NCBI GenBank assembly: GCA_017889745.1 | Contig: JAGGAG010000025.1 | Coordinates: forward strand, 1-22,431 | Reading direction: 5' to 3' | DNA length: 22,431 nt | DNA from: Gemmatimonadota bacterium | Lineage (GTDB): Bacteria; Gemmatimonadota; Gemmatimonadetes; Gemmatimonadales; GWC2-71-9 | In this document: one piece after another, positions 6,376 through 14,054 of the stretch | How positions within the stretch are numbered: position 1 is the stretch's first letter | How the letters are laid out: every line of letters begins with the position of its first letter | Made by a program: the position numbers and the translations under genes | The notes under the pieces: model-generated | What the model was told of the DNA's origin: nothing | The model's input: the letters and a program-made list of their open reading frames with translations, nothing else | Databases searched by the model: none

Positions 6376-7536
6376 ATGCATGGCTCCACGCACCCCTCTC
6401 ACCTGATCCCCGGCCAGACCATCGGGGATCGCCTCCTTGAACGTGGCGTCAGCCGCCGCGACTTCATCGCGTTCTGCCGCAACACAGCCATCCTGCTGGG
6501 ACTGGGCAGCGCCGCGGGCCCGCGCATCGCGCGAGCACTGCAGGCGGTGCGGCGTCCCACGGTGATCTGGCTGGAGCTGCAGGAATGCACCGGCTGCGTC
6601 GAAAGCATCCTTCGCTCGGGCGACCCGACGATCGGGAACCTGCTGCTCGACGTGATCTCGCTGGACTACAGCGATACGCTGATGGCCGCGGCGGGACACC
6701 AGGCGGAGCAGGCGAAGGACGCCTCGATGAAGGCCAACATGGGGAAGTACGTCCTGGTGGTGACCGGCTCGGTTCCGCTGGAAGAGAACGGCATCTATAC
6801 CATGATCGCGGGCCGGACGGCGAAATCGATCCTGGAAGAGGCGGCGGAAGGCGCGGCGGCTATCGTGGCGCTGGGTGCCTGCGCCCACTGGGGCAGCGTC
6901 CAGGCGGCGCGGCCCAACCCGACCGGTGCGGTGGGCGTGCGCGACATCATCAAGAACCGGCCGATCCTGACGATCGCCGGCTGCCCCCCGGTGCCGGAGG
7001 TGATCACCGCGTCGCTGGTGCACTACCTCACGTTCGGCAAGCTGCCCGAGGCCGACGGCGAAGGCCGTCCCCTCTTCGCGTACGGCGCCCGCATCCACGA
7101 CCAGTGTCCGCGGCGCGGCCACTTCGACGCCGGCCAGTTCGTGCACCACTTCGACGACGCCGGTGCCCGCCAGGGCTGGTGCCTGTATGAGGTGGGCTGC
7201 AAGGGCCCGCAGACGTTTTCTCCCTGCCCGATCTTCATGTGGAACGAGAAGACCAGCTGGCCCATCGGGGCGGGCCATCCGTGCATCGGCTGCACGGAGC
7301 CGCACTTCTGGGACACGATGAGTCCGTTCTACCACCGGCTGCCCGGCGTCGCCGGGTACGGGATCGAGCGGGACATCGACCGCATCGGCGCCACGCTCGC
7401 GGGCCTGACGGTGGCGGGCATCGCCACCCACGCGACGCTCACCGCAGTGCAGAAGGCCCGTCGGCGGCGCGAGCTGCCGGTCATCCAATCACCACCCGGC
7501 GGTGGCGGCATGCCGCCGCAGCGGGAGGAGGTGTAG
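6376..7536 (+). CDS. hyaA: [NiFe] hydrogenase small subunit, Tat-exported, group 1
   Basis: This is the electron-transfer subunit of a periplasm-facing uptake hydrogenase (386 aa). A twin-arginine signal, SRRDFIAF, is at residues 26-33. Cluster ligands align with E. coli Hyd-1 mature numbering by a constant offset of 54: proximal Cys71, Cys74, Cys169, Cys203; distal His241, Cys244, Cys269, Cys275; medial Cys284, Cys303, Cys306. The two positions that carry extra Cys in O2-tolerant enzymes are Gly73 and Ser174 here, so the proximal cluster should be an ordinary [4Fe-4S]. A C-terminal membrane helix (about 336-357) followed by RRRRE anchors the protein next to cytochrome b. The ATG at 6376 follows GGAGG. 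The stop is one base before the large-subunit ATG. The symbol is by analogy with the HyaABC arrangement. Confidence 0.96.
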   Translation: MHGSTHPSHLIPGQTIGDRLLERGVSRRDFIAFCRNTAILLGLGSAAGPRIARALQAVRRPTVIWLELQECTGCVESILRSGDPTIGNLLLDVISLDYSDTLMAAAGHQAEQAKDASMKANMGKYVLVVTGSVPLEENGIYTMIAGRTAKSILEEAAEGAAAIVALGACAHWGSVQAARPNPTGAVGVRDIIKNRPILTIAGCPPVPEVITASLVHYLTFGKLPEADGEGRPLFAYGARIHDQCPRRGHFDAGQFVHHFDDAGARQGWCLYEVGCKGPQTFSPCPIFMWNEKTSWPIGAGHPCIGCTEPHFWDTMSPFYHRLPGVAGYGIERDIDRIGATLAGLTVAGIATHATLTAVQKARRRRELPVIQSPPGGGGMPPQREEV

Positions 7537-7537
7537 C

Positions 7538-9253
7538 ATGGCGGTCACCAAGGTCGTCGTGGATCCCGTCACCCGGATCGAGGGTCACCTCCGCATCGAG
7601 GTCGCCGCCGAAAACGGGCGCATCCAGAACGCCTGGGCCACGGCCTCGGCGTTCCGGGGCATCGAGCTGGTGCTGCAGGGCCGGGATCCCCGGGACGGCT
7701 GGGCGTTCGCCCAGCGCATCTGCGGCGTCTGCACGACGGTGCACGCGATCGCGAGCATCCGCGCAGTGGAGGACGCGCTCGACATCACCATCCCGCCGTG
7801 CGCCAACCTCATCCGCAACCTCGTGACCGGGATGCAGTTCGTCCACGATCACGTGATGCACTTCTATCACCTGCACGCGCTCGACTGGGTGGACGTGGTC
7901 AGCGCCCTGAAGGCGGACCCGGAGGCCGCGGGCAAGATCGCGGCCTCCATTTCGCCGTGGCCCAGCAACAGCGGCCAGTACTTCAAGGCAGTGCAGGAGC
8001 GGCTGGCGAAGTTCGCGGGCAGCGGACAGCTCGGCATCTTCGCGAACGGCTACTGGGGCCACCCGGCGTACAAGCTGCCGCCGGAGGTGAACCTGATCGG
8101 CGTGGCGCACTACCTGGAGACGCTCGACTGGCAGCGTGACGCGGTGCGGCTGCACACGGTGTTCGGCGGGAAGAACCCCCACCCGAACTTCCTGGTGGGC
8201 GGCATGGCCTCGGCGATCAACGTGGATGCGCGGGCGACGATCAACGGCGCGCGCATCGCGGAGCTCAAGGACATCATCGCGCGGGCGCGGGCCATCGTGG
8301 AGCAGGTGTACTGGCCCGACCTGCTGGCGATCGCCTCGTTCTATCCCGAGTGGACGAAGATCGGCGGCGGCGTGCCGAACTACCTCTGCTACGGCGAGTT
8401 CCCGGTCGACATCAAGGACACCGATTCCTACTACTTCAAGCCCGGCGTGGTGCTGGGCAACGACATCTCGAAGGCGTACCCGTTCGACGAGGAGCTGGTG
8501 CGGGAGCAGGTGACGGCGTCGTGGTACGACTACCCGGCCGACGCGCCGGCCGAGGGGCTGCACCCGTACAAGGGCGAGACGATGCCCAAGTACACCGGCC
8601 CGCAGCCGCCGTGGGAGTTCCTGCAGGGGCTGGACAAGTACACGTGGATGAAGGCGCCGCGGTACGAGGGCCGCCCGATGCAGGTGGGGCCGCTCGCCCG
8701 CATCGTGGTGGGATACGCGCAGGGGCACAAGGACATCCAGGCCATCGCGAAGCAGGCGATGGACACGCTCAAGGTGGGACCGTCGGCGCTGTTCTCGACG
8801 GCCGGCCGGACGCTGGCCCGGGGCATGGAGACGGTGCTGATCGCGCGGCAGATGGACAAGTGGATGGACCAGCTCATCGAGCGGATCGCGAACGGCGACG
8901 TCGCCACGTTCACGCGGGACAAGTGGGACCCGTCGACGTGGCCGGCCAAGGCCCAGGGCTTCGGGCGGGCCGACGTGCCGCGGGGCGCGCTCGGGCACTG
9001 GGTGCAGATCGAGAACGGGAAGTTCACCCGCTACCAGTGCGTGGTGCCGAGCACGTGGAACTGCTCTCCCCGGGACGACAAGGGGCAGACGGGCCCGTAC
9101 GAGGCGGCGCTGATGGACAACCACCCGCTGGCCAAGGCCGACCAGCCGCTCGAGATCATCCGGACGATCCACTCGTTCGATCCCTGTCTCGCCTGCGGCG
9201 TCCATGTGCTCGACATGGAGGGCAATCCGATCAGTGAGGTCAAGGTCCAATGA
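7538..9253 (+). CDS. hyaB: [NiFe] hydrogenase large subunit
   Basis: This is the catalytic subunit, which splits H2 at the NiFe(CN)2CO centre (571 aa before processing). The N-terminal motif RICGVCTTVH places Cys62 and Cys65, and the C-terminal motif DPCLACGVH places Cys550 and Cys553: the four nickel/iron thiolates. His556 is the expected cleavage site, after which the 15-residue tail VLDMEGNPISEVKVQ is removed by the maturation protease. The conserved start VDPVTRIEGHLRIEV with Glu15 is intact. The HDHVMHFYHLHALDWVDVVSALKADP stretch is typical of group 1 enzymes. The ATG at 7538 has GGGAGGAGG upstream; a longer in-frame start at 7502 lies inside the small-subunit gene and is rejected. The protein has no signal of its own and would be exported by the Tat system bound to the small subunit. 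Confidence 0.97.
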   Translation: MAVTKVVVDPVTRIEGHLRIEVAAENGRIQNAWATASAFRGIELVLQGRDPRDGWAFAQRICGVCTTVHAIASIRAVEDALDITIPPCANLIRNLVTGMQFVHDHVMHFYHLHALDWVDVVSALKADPEAAGKIAASISPWPSNSGQYFKAVQERLAKFAGSGQLGIFANGYWGHPAYKLPPEVNLIGVAHYLETLDWQRDAVRLHTVFGGKNPHPNFLVGGMASAINVDARATINGARIAELKDIIARARAIVEQVYWPDLLAIASFYPEWTKIGGGVPNYLCYGEFPVDIKDTDSYYFKPGVVLGNDISKAYPFDEELVREQVTASWYDYPADAPAEGLHPYKGETMPKYTGPQPPWEFLQGLDKYTWMKAPRYEGRPMQVGPLARIVVGYAQGHKDIQAIAKQAMDTLKVGPSALFSTAGRTLARGMETVLIARQMDKWMDQLIERIANGDVATFTRDKWDPSTWPAKAQGFGRADVPRGALGHWVQIENGKFTRYQCVVPSTWNCSPRDDKGQTGPYEAALMDNHPLAKADQPLEIIRTIHSFDPCLACGVHVLDMEGNPISEVKVQ

Positions 9254-10014
9254 CCAGCACAAGCCATCCGATCGGACCCGGCGGGCCGGCGCCGGGGCCC
9301 GCGAGCTTCCTCGGGCGCGGCATCCCGCGCCCGATCGGCGAGTTCCGGTGGGTGTACCTCTGGGGCCTGCCGCTCCGGGCCATGCACTGGATCGCGGCCA
9401 TCTCCGTCCTGGTGCTCGTGGTGACGGGGCTGTACATCGGCAACCCGTACTTCGTGGGCGGGATCGAGCCGGGGCTCATCATGACGAAGTTCCGGTTCGC
9501 GCACTACCTCGCGGCGGTGTGCCTCGCCACCACCGCGCTGGTACGGGTGTACTGGCTCTTCGCCGGCAACCGGTTCGAGCGGCTCAAGGCGCTGTTCCCG
9601 GTGCGGGTGCGTGACATCAAGAACCTGTTCCGGATGGTCAAGTTCTACCTGATGATGGAGAAGGACAAAGCTCCGCACTACCTGGGGCACAACCCGCTGC
9701 AGCAGCTCAACTACACGCTGGTGTTCGTCGTCGCCGCGCTGGAGGTCCTGACCGGATTCATCATGTTCGGCCTGGCCTGGCCCACCGGCTGGATCTTCAA
9801 GGCGACGAGCTGGCTGGTGCCGTGGTTCGGCGGCATCCAGAACGTGCGGATCATCCATCACTCGATCACCTGGTTCTTCCTCATCTTCATCCCGGCGCAC
9901 ATCTACCTGTCGTTCCGGGCGGACGTCATCGAGGGGGGCGGCACCGTGTCGTCGATCGTGACCGGCGGACGCTTCTTCGAGGCGGATGAGGTCTATGAGG
10001 ACGAAGACGCCTGA
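9250..10014 (+). CDS. hyaC: Hydrogenase cytochrome b subunit
   Basis: This is the di-heme b membrane subunit that takes electrons from the small subunit to the quinone pool (254 aa). Four hydrophobic helices lie at about residues 42-64, 84-106, 150-175 and 200-223. Candidate heme ligands are His46, His85, His203/His204 and His217, which fit the HyaC/HupC family pattern. There is a proline-rich N-terminal leader of about 30 residues and an acidic C-terminal tail (EADEVYEDEDA). The start codon overlaps the large-subunit stop by ATGA, so translation is likely coupled. Its presence shows that the enzyme is a respiratory uptake hydrogenase, not a soluble or H2-evolving type. Confidence 0.95.
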   Translation: MTSTSHPIGPGGPAPGPASFLGRGIPRPIGEFRWVYLWGLPLRAMHWIAAISVLVLVVTGLYIGNPYFVGGIEPGLIMTKFRFAHYLAAVCLATTALVRVYWLFAGNRFERLKALFPVRVRDIKNLFRMVKFYLMMEKDKAPHYLGHNPLQQLNYTLVFVVAALEVLTGFIMFGLAWPTGWIFKATSWLVPWFGGIQNVRIIHHSITWFFLIFIPAHIYLSFRADVIEGGGTVSSIVTGGRFFEADEVYEDEDA

Positions 10015-10501
10015 CACCCGCGTCATCGGCGTCGGCAGCCCGATCATGGGCGACGACGGGTTCGGGCTGCGGGTCATGGACCGCCTCGGGGAGCGCTGGG
10101 AGCTGCCCGAGGAGGTAGCGCTGGTGGACGGCGGGACATGGGGAATGCAGCTGCTGCCCGAGATCGAGGCGAGCGACTGCGTGATCTTCATCGACGCGAT
10201 CAACACCGGCAGCGCGCCCGGGACGATCGCGGTGGTGGAGCGGGCGGAGCTTCCCCGCTACTTCGAGCGCAAGCTGTCGCCGCACCAGGTGGACCTGCGC
10301 GAGGTGCTCGCCATCTGCGAACTGCGCGGCACCCTGCCCCGGGTGACGGTGGCGTTCGGGGCGCAACCCGAGACCATCGAGATGTCCACCAGCCTGAGCC
10401 CGGCGCTCGCCGCCCGGGTCGACGAGGTCGCCGACCTGGTCGCCGGCCGGCTCGCCTCACTGGGGCACGACGTGCGGCGCCGCCAGCCGGCTGCCGCGTA
10501 G
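9986..10501 (+). CDS. hyaD: Hydrogenase maturation endopeptidase (HyaD/HupD family)
   Basis: This nickel-dependent protease removes the C-terminal tail of the large subunit once the metal centre is complete (171 aa from the ATG at 9986). The family fold is visible: N-terminal VIGVGSPIMGDDGFG (13-27), DAINTG near 70-75 and LSPHQVDLREV near 97-107. The three nickel-sensing residues of HybD (Glu, Asp, His) correspond to Asp24, Asp70 and His100. The usual GxGN is GVGS here and the first acidic ligand is Asp, both mild deviations. Two ATGs are possible (9986 and 9995); GAGG sequences precede both. The gene overlaps the cytochrome b gene by about 20-30 bp. The tail beyond residue 155 is Arg- and Ala-rich and not conserved. 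Confidence 0.93.
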   Translation: MRSMRTKTPDTRVIGVGSPIMGDDGFGLRVMDRLGERWELPEEVALVDGGTWGMQLLPEIEASDCVIFIDAINTGSAPGTIAVVERAELPRYFERKLSPHQVDLREVLAICELRGTLPRVTVAFGAQPETIEMSTSLSPALAARVDEVADLVAGRLASLGHDVRRRQPAAA

Positions 10502-10514
10502 GCCGCGGCCCGCC

Positions 10515-10775
10515 GTGCACGAGTTCAGCATCGCGCTCGAGATCTGCCGGATGGCGGAGTCGCGGGCGCCCGCGGGGCGCCTGGGCGAGCTGGTGCGGGT
10601 GGGCGTGGAGGTGGGCGATGACGCGGGCGTGGAGCGGGAGAGCCTGGCGTTCTGCCTCGAGACCCTGCTGGCGCAGCCCCCGTTCGGCCAGGCGCGGCCG
10701 GTGATCCGCCACAGTGCCGGCGATGCCCTGTACCTCGAATACCTGGAGTTCGACGATGGCCGTCCGGACGATTGA
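10515..10775 (+). CDS. hypA: HypA-like nickel chaperone lacking the zinc domain
   Basis: HypA inserts nickel into the hydrogenase large subunit together with HypB. The start is GTG at 10515, giving the signature N-terminus MHEFSIALEICRMAE with the nickel-binding Met-His-Glu. The next segment (GELVRVGVEVGDDAGVERESLAFCLETL) also matches the family. Normal HypA is about 113-118 aa and carries a zinc domain with two CxxC pairs before a final strand. Here the protein has 86 aa. It runs from RPVIRHSAG directly to the C-terminal strand GDALYLEYLEFDD, with only one Cys (in the ESLAFCLE helix) and one His after residue 2. This looks like an in-frame loss of roughly 30-40 residues. It follows the protease gene by 13 bp and overlaps hypB by 20 bp. 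Family assignment is by N-terminus and context. Confidence 0.82.
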   Translation: MHEFSIALEICRMAESRAPAGRLGELVRVGVEVGDDAGVERESLAFCLETLLAQPPFGQARPVIRHSAGDALYLEYLEFDDGRPDD

Positions 10776-11427
10776 CGTACGCGAGAAGGTGATGGCGAAG
10801 AACGACGAGCTGGCGGAGGAGGTGCGCGCGCGCTTCGGCGACGCGCAGGTCGCCGCACTCAACCTCGTCTCGTCGCCCGGCTCGGGAAAAACGACGCTGC
10901 TGGAACGGACGCTCGACGACCTGGGCCACGAGATCCGGATCGCGACGGTGACGGGTGACGTGCAGACCCAGAACGACGCGGACCGGCTGGCCCGGCACAC
11001 CTCGCAGCTGGTGCAGGCGGTGGTGACGAACGGCGCCTGCCATCTTGACGCCCGCCAGGTGCTCACGTCGCTCGAGGCGGTGGACCTCGACGCCACGGAC
11101 CTGCTGTTCATCGAGAACGTGGGGAACCTGGTGTGCCCGGCGAGCTGGGACCTGGGTGAGTCGGCCAAGGTGGTGGTGTTCTCGGTGACCGAGGGCGAGG
11201 ACAAGCCGCTCAAGTACCCGAAGATGTTCCGGATGGCGGACGCCGTGGTCATCAACAAGATCGACCTGCTCCCCTATGTGCCGTTCGACATGGCCCTCGC
11301 GGAGAAGTACCTGCGGGAAGTGAACCCGGCCATCACCATCCTGCGGACGTCGGCGCTGACCGGCGAGGGCATGGAGACATGGTACGGCTACCTGCTGGAG
11401 CGGATGGCCTCCGCCCGAGCGAGGTGA
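10756..11427 (+). CDS. hypB: Hydrogenase nickel-insertion GTPase HypB
   Basis: This GTPase drives nickel transfer to the large subunit (223 aa). The P-loop SSPGSGKTT is at 39-47, the nickel/zinc site of the G domain at the dimer interface is ACHLDA with Cys95 and His96, and the guanine-specificity motif NKID follows in VVINKIDLLPY. The N-terminal high-affinity nickel site (CxxCGC) and the His-rich stretch of many HypB proteins are absent: only about 30 residues precede the G domain. The ATG at 10756 has GGAG seven bases upstream and lies within the end of hypA. An in-frame longer start at 10714 is deep inside hypA and rejected. It overlaps hypF by GTGA. Confidence 0.96.
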   Translation: MAVRTIDVREKVMAKNDELAEEVRARFGDAQVAALNLVSSPGSGKTTLLERTLDDLGHEIRIATVTGDVQTQNDADRLARHTSQLVQAVVTNGACHLDARQVLTSLEAVDLDATDLLFIENVGNLVCPASWDLGESAKVVVFSVTEGEDKPLKYPKMFRMADAVVINKIDLLPYVPFDMALAEKYLREVNPAITILRTSALTGEGMETWYGYLLERMASARAR

Positions 11428-13739
11428 TCCTCCCGGGCGGCGGCCGCGCCGCCAGTCACGTGACCGTCACGGGCGTGGTCCAGGGCGTGGGCTTCCGCCC
11501 GTTCGTCGATCGCCTGGCCCGCCGGCATGCGCTGGCGGGCTGGGTGCGCAACACGGCGGGCGCGGTGGAGATCGAGGTCGAGGGCACGCCGGAGCACCTG
11601 GAAAAGTTCGCTACGGAACTGCGCGCCGACGCGCCGCCGCTGGCGCAGATCCACGCGGTGCAGGTCGAGCCGATCGCGCCCTTCGGCGGGAGCGACTTCG
11701 CGATCCTGGAAAGCCGGGACGAGCCGGGGAGCGCGCCGGCGGTGCCGGCGGACGTGGCCCTGTGCGACGCCTGCCTGGCGGAGTTCCGGGATCACGACAA
11801 CCGCCGGTTCATGTACCCGTTCCTCACCTGCACCGACTGCGGCCCGCGGCACAGCGTCGTCGAGCGCCTGCCGTACGACCGGGAGCGCACCAGCATGCGC
11901 GCGTTCCCCCTGTGCGCCCGGTGCGCCACGGAGTACGCGACCCCGGGCGACCGGCGCTACCACGCGGAGTCGAACAGCTGCCCGGTGTGCGGACCGCGGC
12001 TCTGGGCCGAGCGGGCGGGTGACGAGCCCCTGGCGCCGGCCCCCGCCATGTCCTCGTTCTCGGCGCTCGCGGCGGCCGGCTCGTGGCTCCGCGCCGGCCG
12101 GATCGTGGCGATCCGGGGCATGGGCGGCTTCCACCTGGCGGTGGATGCCACCGACGACGCCGCCGTGCAGCGGCTGCGGGAGCGAAAGGGACGCGAGTCG
12201 AAGCCGTTCGCGGTGATGGTGCGCGGCATCGAGGAGGCGCGCGCGCTCGCGGTGCTGGATGCCGACGCGGAGCGGCTGCTGCGCTCCGCGGAGCGGCCGG
12301 TGGTGCTGCTCCCGGCGCGGGCGGGAACGCTGGCGGCCTCGGTGTCGCCGGGACTCGCCACGGTCGGGCTCCTGCTCCCGTCGACCCCGCTGCACCTGCT
12401 GCTCCTCGACTGGGCCGGCCGGCCGCTGGTCATGACGAGCGCCAACCTGAGCGAGGAGCCGATCACCGCCGGCAACGACGAGGCCCGCGCGCGGCTGCGC
12501 GGCGTGGCCGATGGCTTCCTGCTGCACGACCGGGAGATCGCCGCACGGGTGGACGACAGCGTGGTGCGGCCCGCGGCGAGCGGCGTAATCGTGCTCCGCC
12601 GCGCGCGCGGGCATGCGCCGCTCCCGATCCGCATGGGCGTGCGGGCATCCCGGCCGATCCTGGCGCTCGGCGCGGAGCTCAAGCACACCTTCACGCTGGC
12701 ACAGGGCGAGACGGCCTGGGTGAGCCCGCACCTGGGAGACCTGAGTCGGCTGGAGACGCTGGAGCACGCGCGCGCCACGCTCGATCACTACCAGGCTCTG
12801 TTCCGGGTACACCCGGAGGTCGTCGCGCACGACCTGCACCCGGGCTACCTCTCGACGCGCTGGGCGGAAGAGTCGGGCCTGCCGTCGATCGGCGTGCAGC
12901 ATCATCACGCGCACGTGGCGGCGGTGCTGGCGGAGCACCGCGTGGCGGGGCCGGCGGTGGGCCTGGCGTTCGACGGCACCGGTCACGGCGAGGACGGCCA
13001 CACGTGGGGCGCCGAGGTGCTGGTGGCCGACCTGGCGGGATACCGCCGGATGGCGCACCTGCAGTACATCCCGCTCGCGGGCGGCGACCGGGCGATCCGC
13101 GCGCCGTGGCGCAGCCTGGCGGGATTCGCCACGCTCGACCCGGGGCTGGCGCAGGCCGTCGAGCCGGCCCTCAGCGGCGTGGCACCCCGGCTTCGCGGCA
13201 TCTGCGCGGCGCAGTTCACGCGGCGCCTCAATACGCCGCTCGCGTCCTCGATGGGACGGCTGTTCGACGCGGTGGCGTGCCTGCTGGGATTGCGCCTGGA
13301 GATGCAGTACGAAGGGCAGGCGGCAATGGAACTCGAGGCGCTCGCGGAAGGCGGCCGGAACGTGCTCCTGCCCTTCCCGCTGGTGCAGTCGGCCGAGCCG
13401 TGGGTGCTGGATCCGGTGCCGCTCCTGCTGTCGCTCGCCGAGCGCAAGCACCGGGGTGACGCGCCGGCCGACCTGGCCGCGAGCTTCCACGAGAGCGTGG
13501 CACGCGCGGCGATCCGGGTGGCGCGCGCCGCCGCGGATGCCGCCGGGGTCGACACAGTGGTGCTCTCCGGCGGCACCTTCCAGAACGCGCGGCTGATCGA
13601 CCGCTGCATGGCGCTCGGTGGCGCGGCGGGACTCACGATGCTGCGGCCGCGCCGGCTCAGCCCGAACGACGGTGCCATCAGCTTCGGCCAGGCGGCCGTG
13701 GCGGCGGCCCGGCTCTCCCAGGGCACGCCAGTCGCGTAG
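11424..13739 (+). CDS. hypF: Carbamoyltransferase HypF
   Basis: HypF converts carbamoyl phosphate and ATP to a carbamoyl group on the HypE C-terminal Cys, the source of the cyanide ligands. The 771-aa product has the full architecture. The acylphosphatase domain (about 12-97) carries catalytic Arg25 and Asn43 in GVVQGVGFRPF and WVRNTAG. The zinc fingers have pairs at Cys114/117, 136/139, 164/167 and 186/189. A YrdC-like domain follows (about 205-395), then a Kae1-like domain with the metal motif HHHAH at 493-497, FDGTGHGEDGHTWG and the C-terminal VLSGGTFQNARL. The GTG at 11424, overlapping the hypB stop as GTGA, is preferred; GTG at 11460 and ATG at 11379 are alternatives. The start is therefore less certain than the identity. 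Confidence 0.95.
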   Translation: MILPGGGRAASHVTVTGVVQGVGFRPFVDRLARRHALAGWVRNTAGAVEIEVEGTPEHLEKFATELRADAPPLAQIHAVQVEPIAPFGGSDFAILESRDEPGSAPAVPADVALCDACLAEFRDHDNRRFMYPFLTCTDCGPRHSVVERLPYDRERTSMRAFPLCARCATEYATPGDRRYHAESNSCPVCGPRLWAERAGDEPLAPAPAMSSFSALAAAGSWLRAGRIVAIRGMGGFHLAVDATDDAAVQRLRERKGRESKPFAVMVRGIEEARALAVLDADAERLLRSAERPVVLLPARAGTLAASVSPGLATVGLLLPSTPLHLLLLDWAGRPLVMTSANLSEEPITAGNDEARARLRGVADGFLLHDREIAARVDDSVVRPAASGVIVLRRARGHAPLPIRMGVRASRPILALGAELKHTFTLAQGETAWVSPHLGDLSRLETLEHARATLDHYQALFRVHPEVVAHDLHPGYLSTRWAEESGLPSIGVQHHHAHVAAVLAEHRVAGPAVGLAFDGTGHGEDGHTWGAEVLVADLAGYRRMAHLQYIPLAGGDRAIRAPWRSLAGFATLDPGLAQAVEPALSGVAPRLRGICAAQFTRRLNTPLASSMGRLFDAVACLLGLRLEMQYEGQAAMELEALAEGGRNVLLPFPLVQSAEPWVLDPVPLLLSLAERKHRGDAPADLAASFHESVARAAIRVARAAADAAGVDTVVLSGGTFQNARLIDRCMALGGAAGLTMLRPRRLSPNDGAISFGQAAVAAARLSQGTPVA

Positions 13740-13760
13740 CCCGCTGCCCGGAGGCTCCAG

Positions 13761-14054
13761 ATGTGCCTTGGCATTCCCGGACGGGTCGTCGAGATGCACG
13801 ACGATACCGGGCTCCCGATGGGAGTGGTGGACTTCGGCGGCGTGCGCCGCGAGGTCTGCCTGGCGTACGTCGCCCATGACGTGGGGATCGGCGACTACGT
13901 GGTGGTGCACGTGGGCTTCGCGATCTCGAAGGTGGACGAGGAGGAAGCGCGGCGTTCCTACGCCATCCTGAAGGAGATGAGCCAGCTGGACGAGCTCGAC
14001 TGGATCCGCGAGGTGGCGGAGACGGGCCTGGGCGACGCGGGCCAGCCGGCATGA
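13761..14054 (+). CDS. hypC: Hydrogenase assembly chaperone HypC
   Basis: HypC carries the iron with its CN and CO ligands between HypD and the large subunit (97 aa). The N-terminus MCLGIPGRVVEM has the essential Cys2. The small beta-barrel follows (GVVDFGGVRREVCLAYV, GDYVVVHVGFAISKVDEEEA). The length is slightly above usual because of a tail after LDWIREV. The ATG at 13761 has GGAGG about 7 bases upstream. It lies 21 bp after hypF and overlaps hypD by ATGA, as expected for partners that form a complex. Confidence 0.97.
   Translation: MCLGIPGRVVEMHDDTGLPMGVVDFGGVRREVCLAYVAHDVGIGDYVVVHVGFAISKVDEEEARRSYAILKEMSQLDELDWIREVAETGLGDAGQPA

Noticed and set aside
7481..9262. Minus-strand open frame of 593 codons opposite the hydrogenase large-subunit gene
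   Set aside because: It mirrors a gene with intact metal-site motifs on the plus strand and reads as low-complexity Arg/His/Val; such antisense frames are expected at this GC.
10714..10755. Upstream HypB start within hypA
   Set aside because: The extra 14 residues (MPAMPCTSNTWSST) lack family similarity and a ribosome site; they are the shadow of the hypA frame.
11388..13910. Minus-strand open frame of 840 codons opposite hypF
   Set aside because: It is longer than hypF itself but has no domain or motif; hypF on the plus strand has all catalytic and zinc residues.
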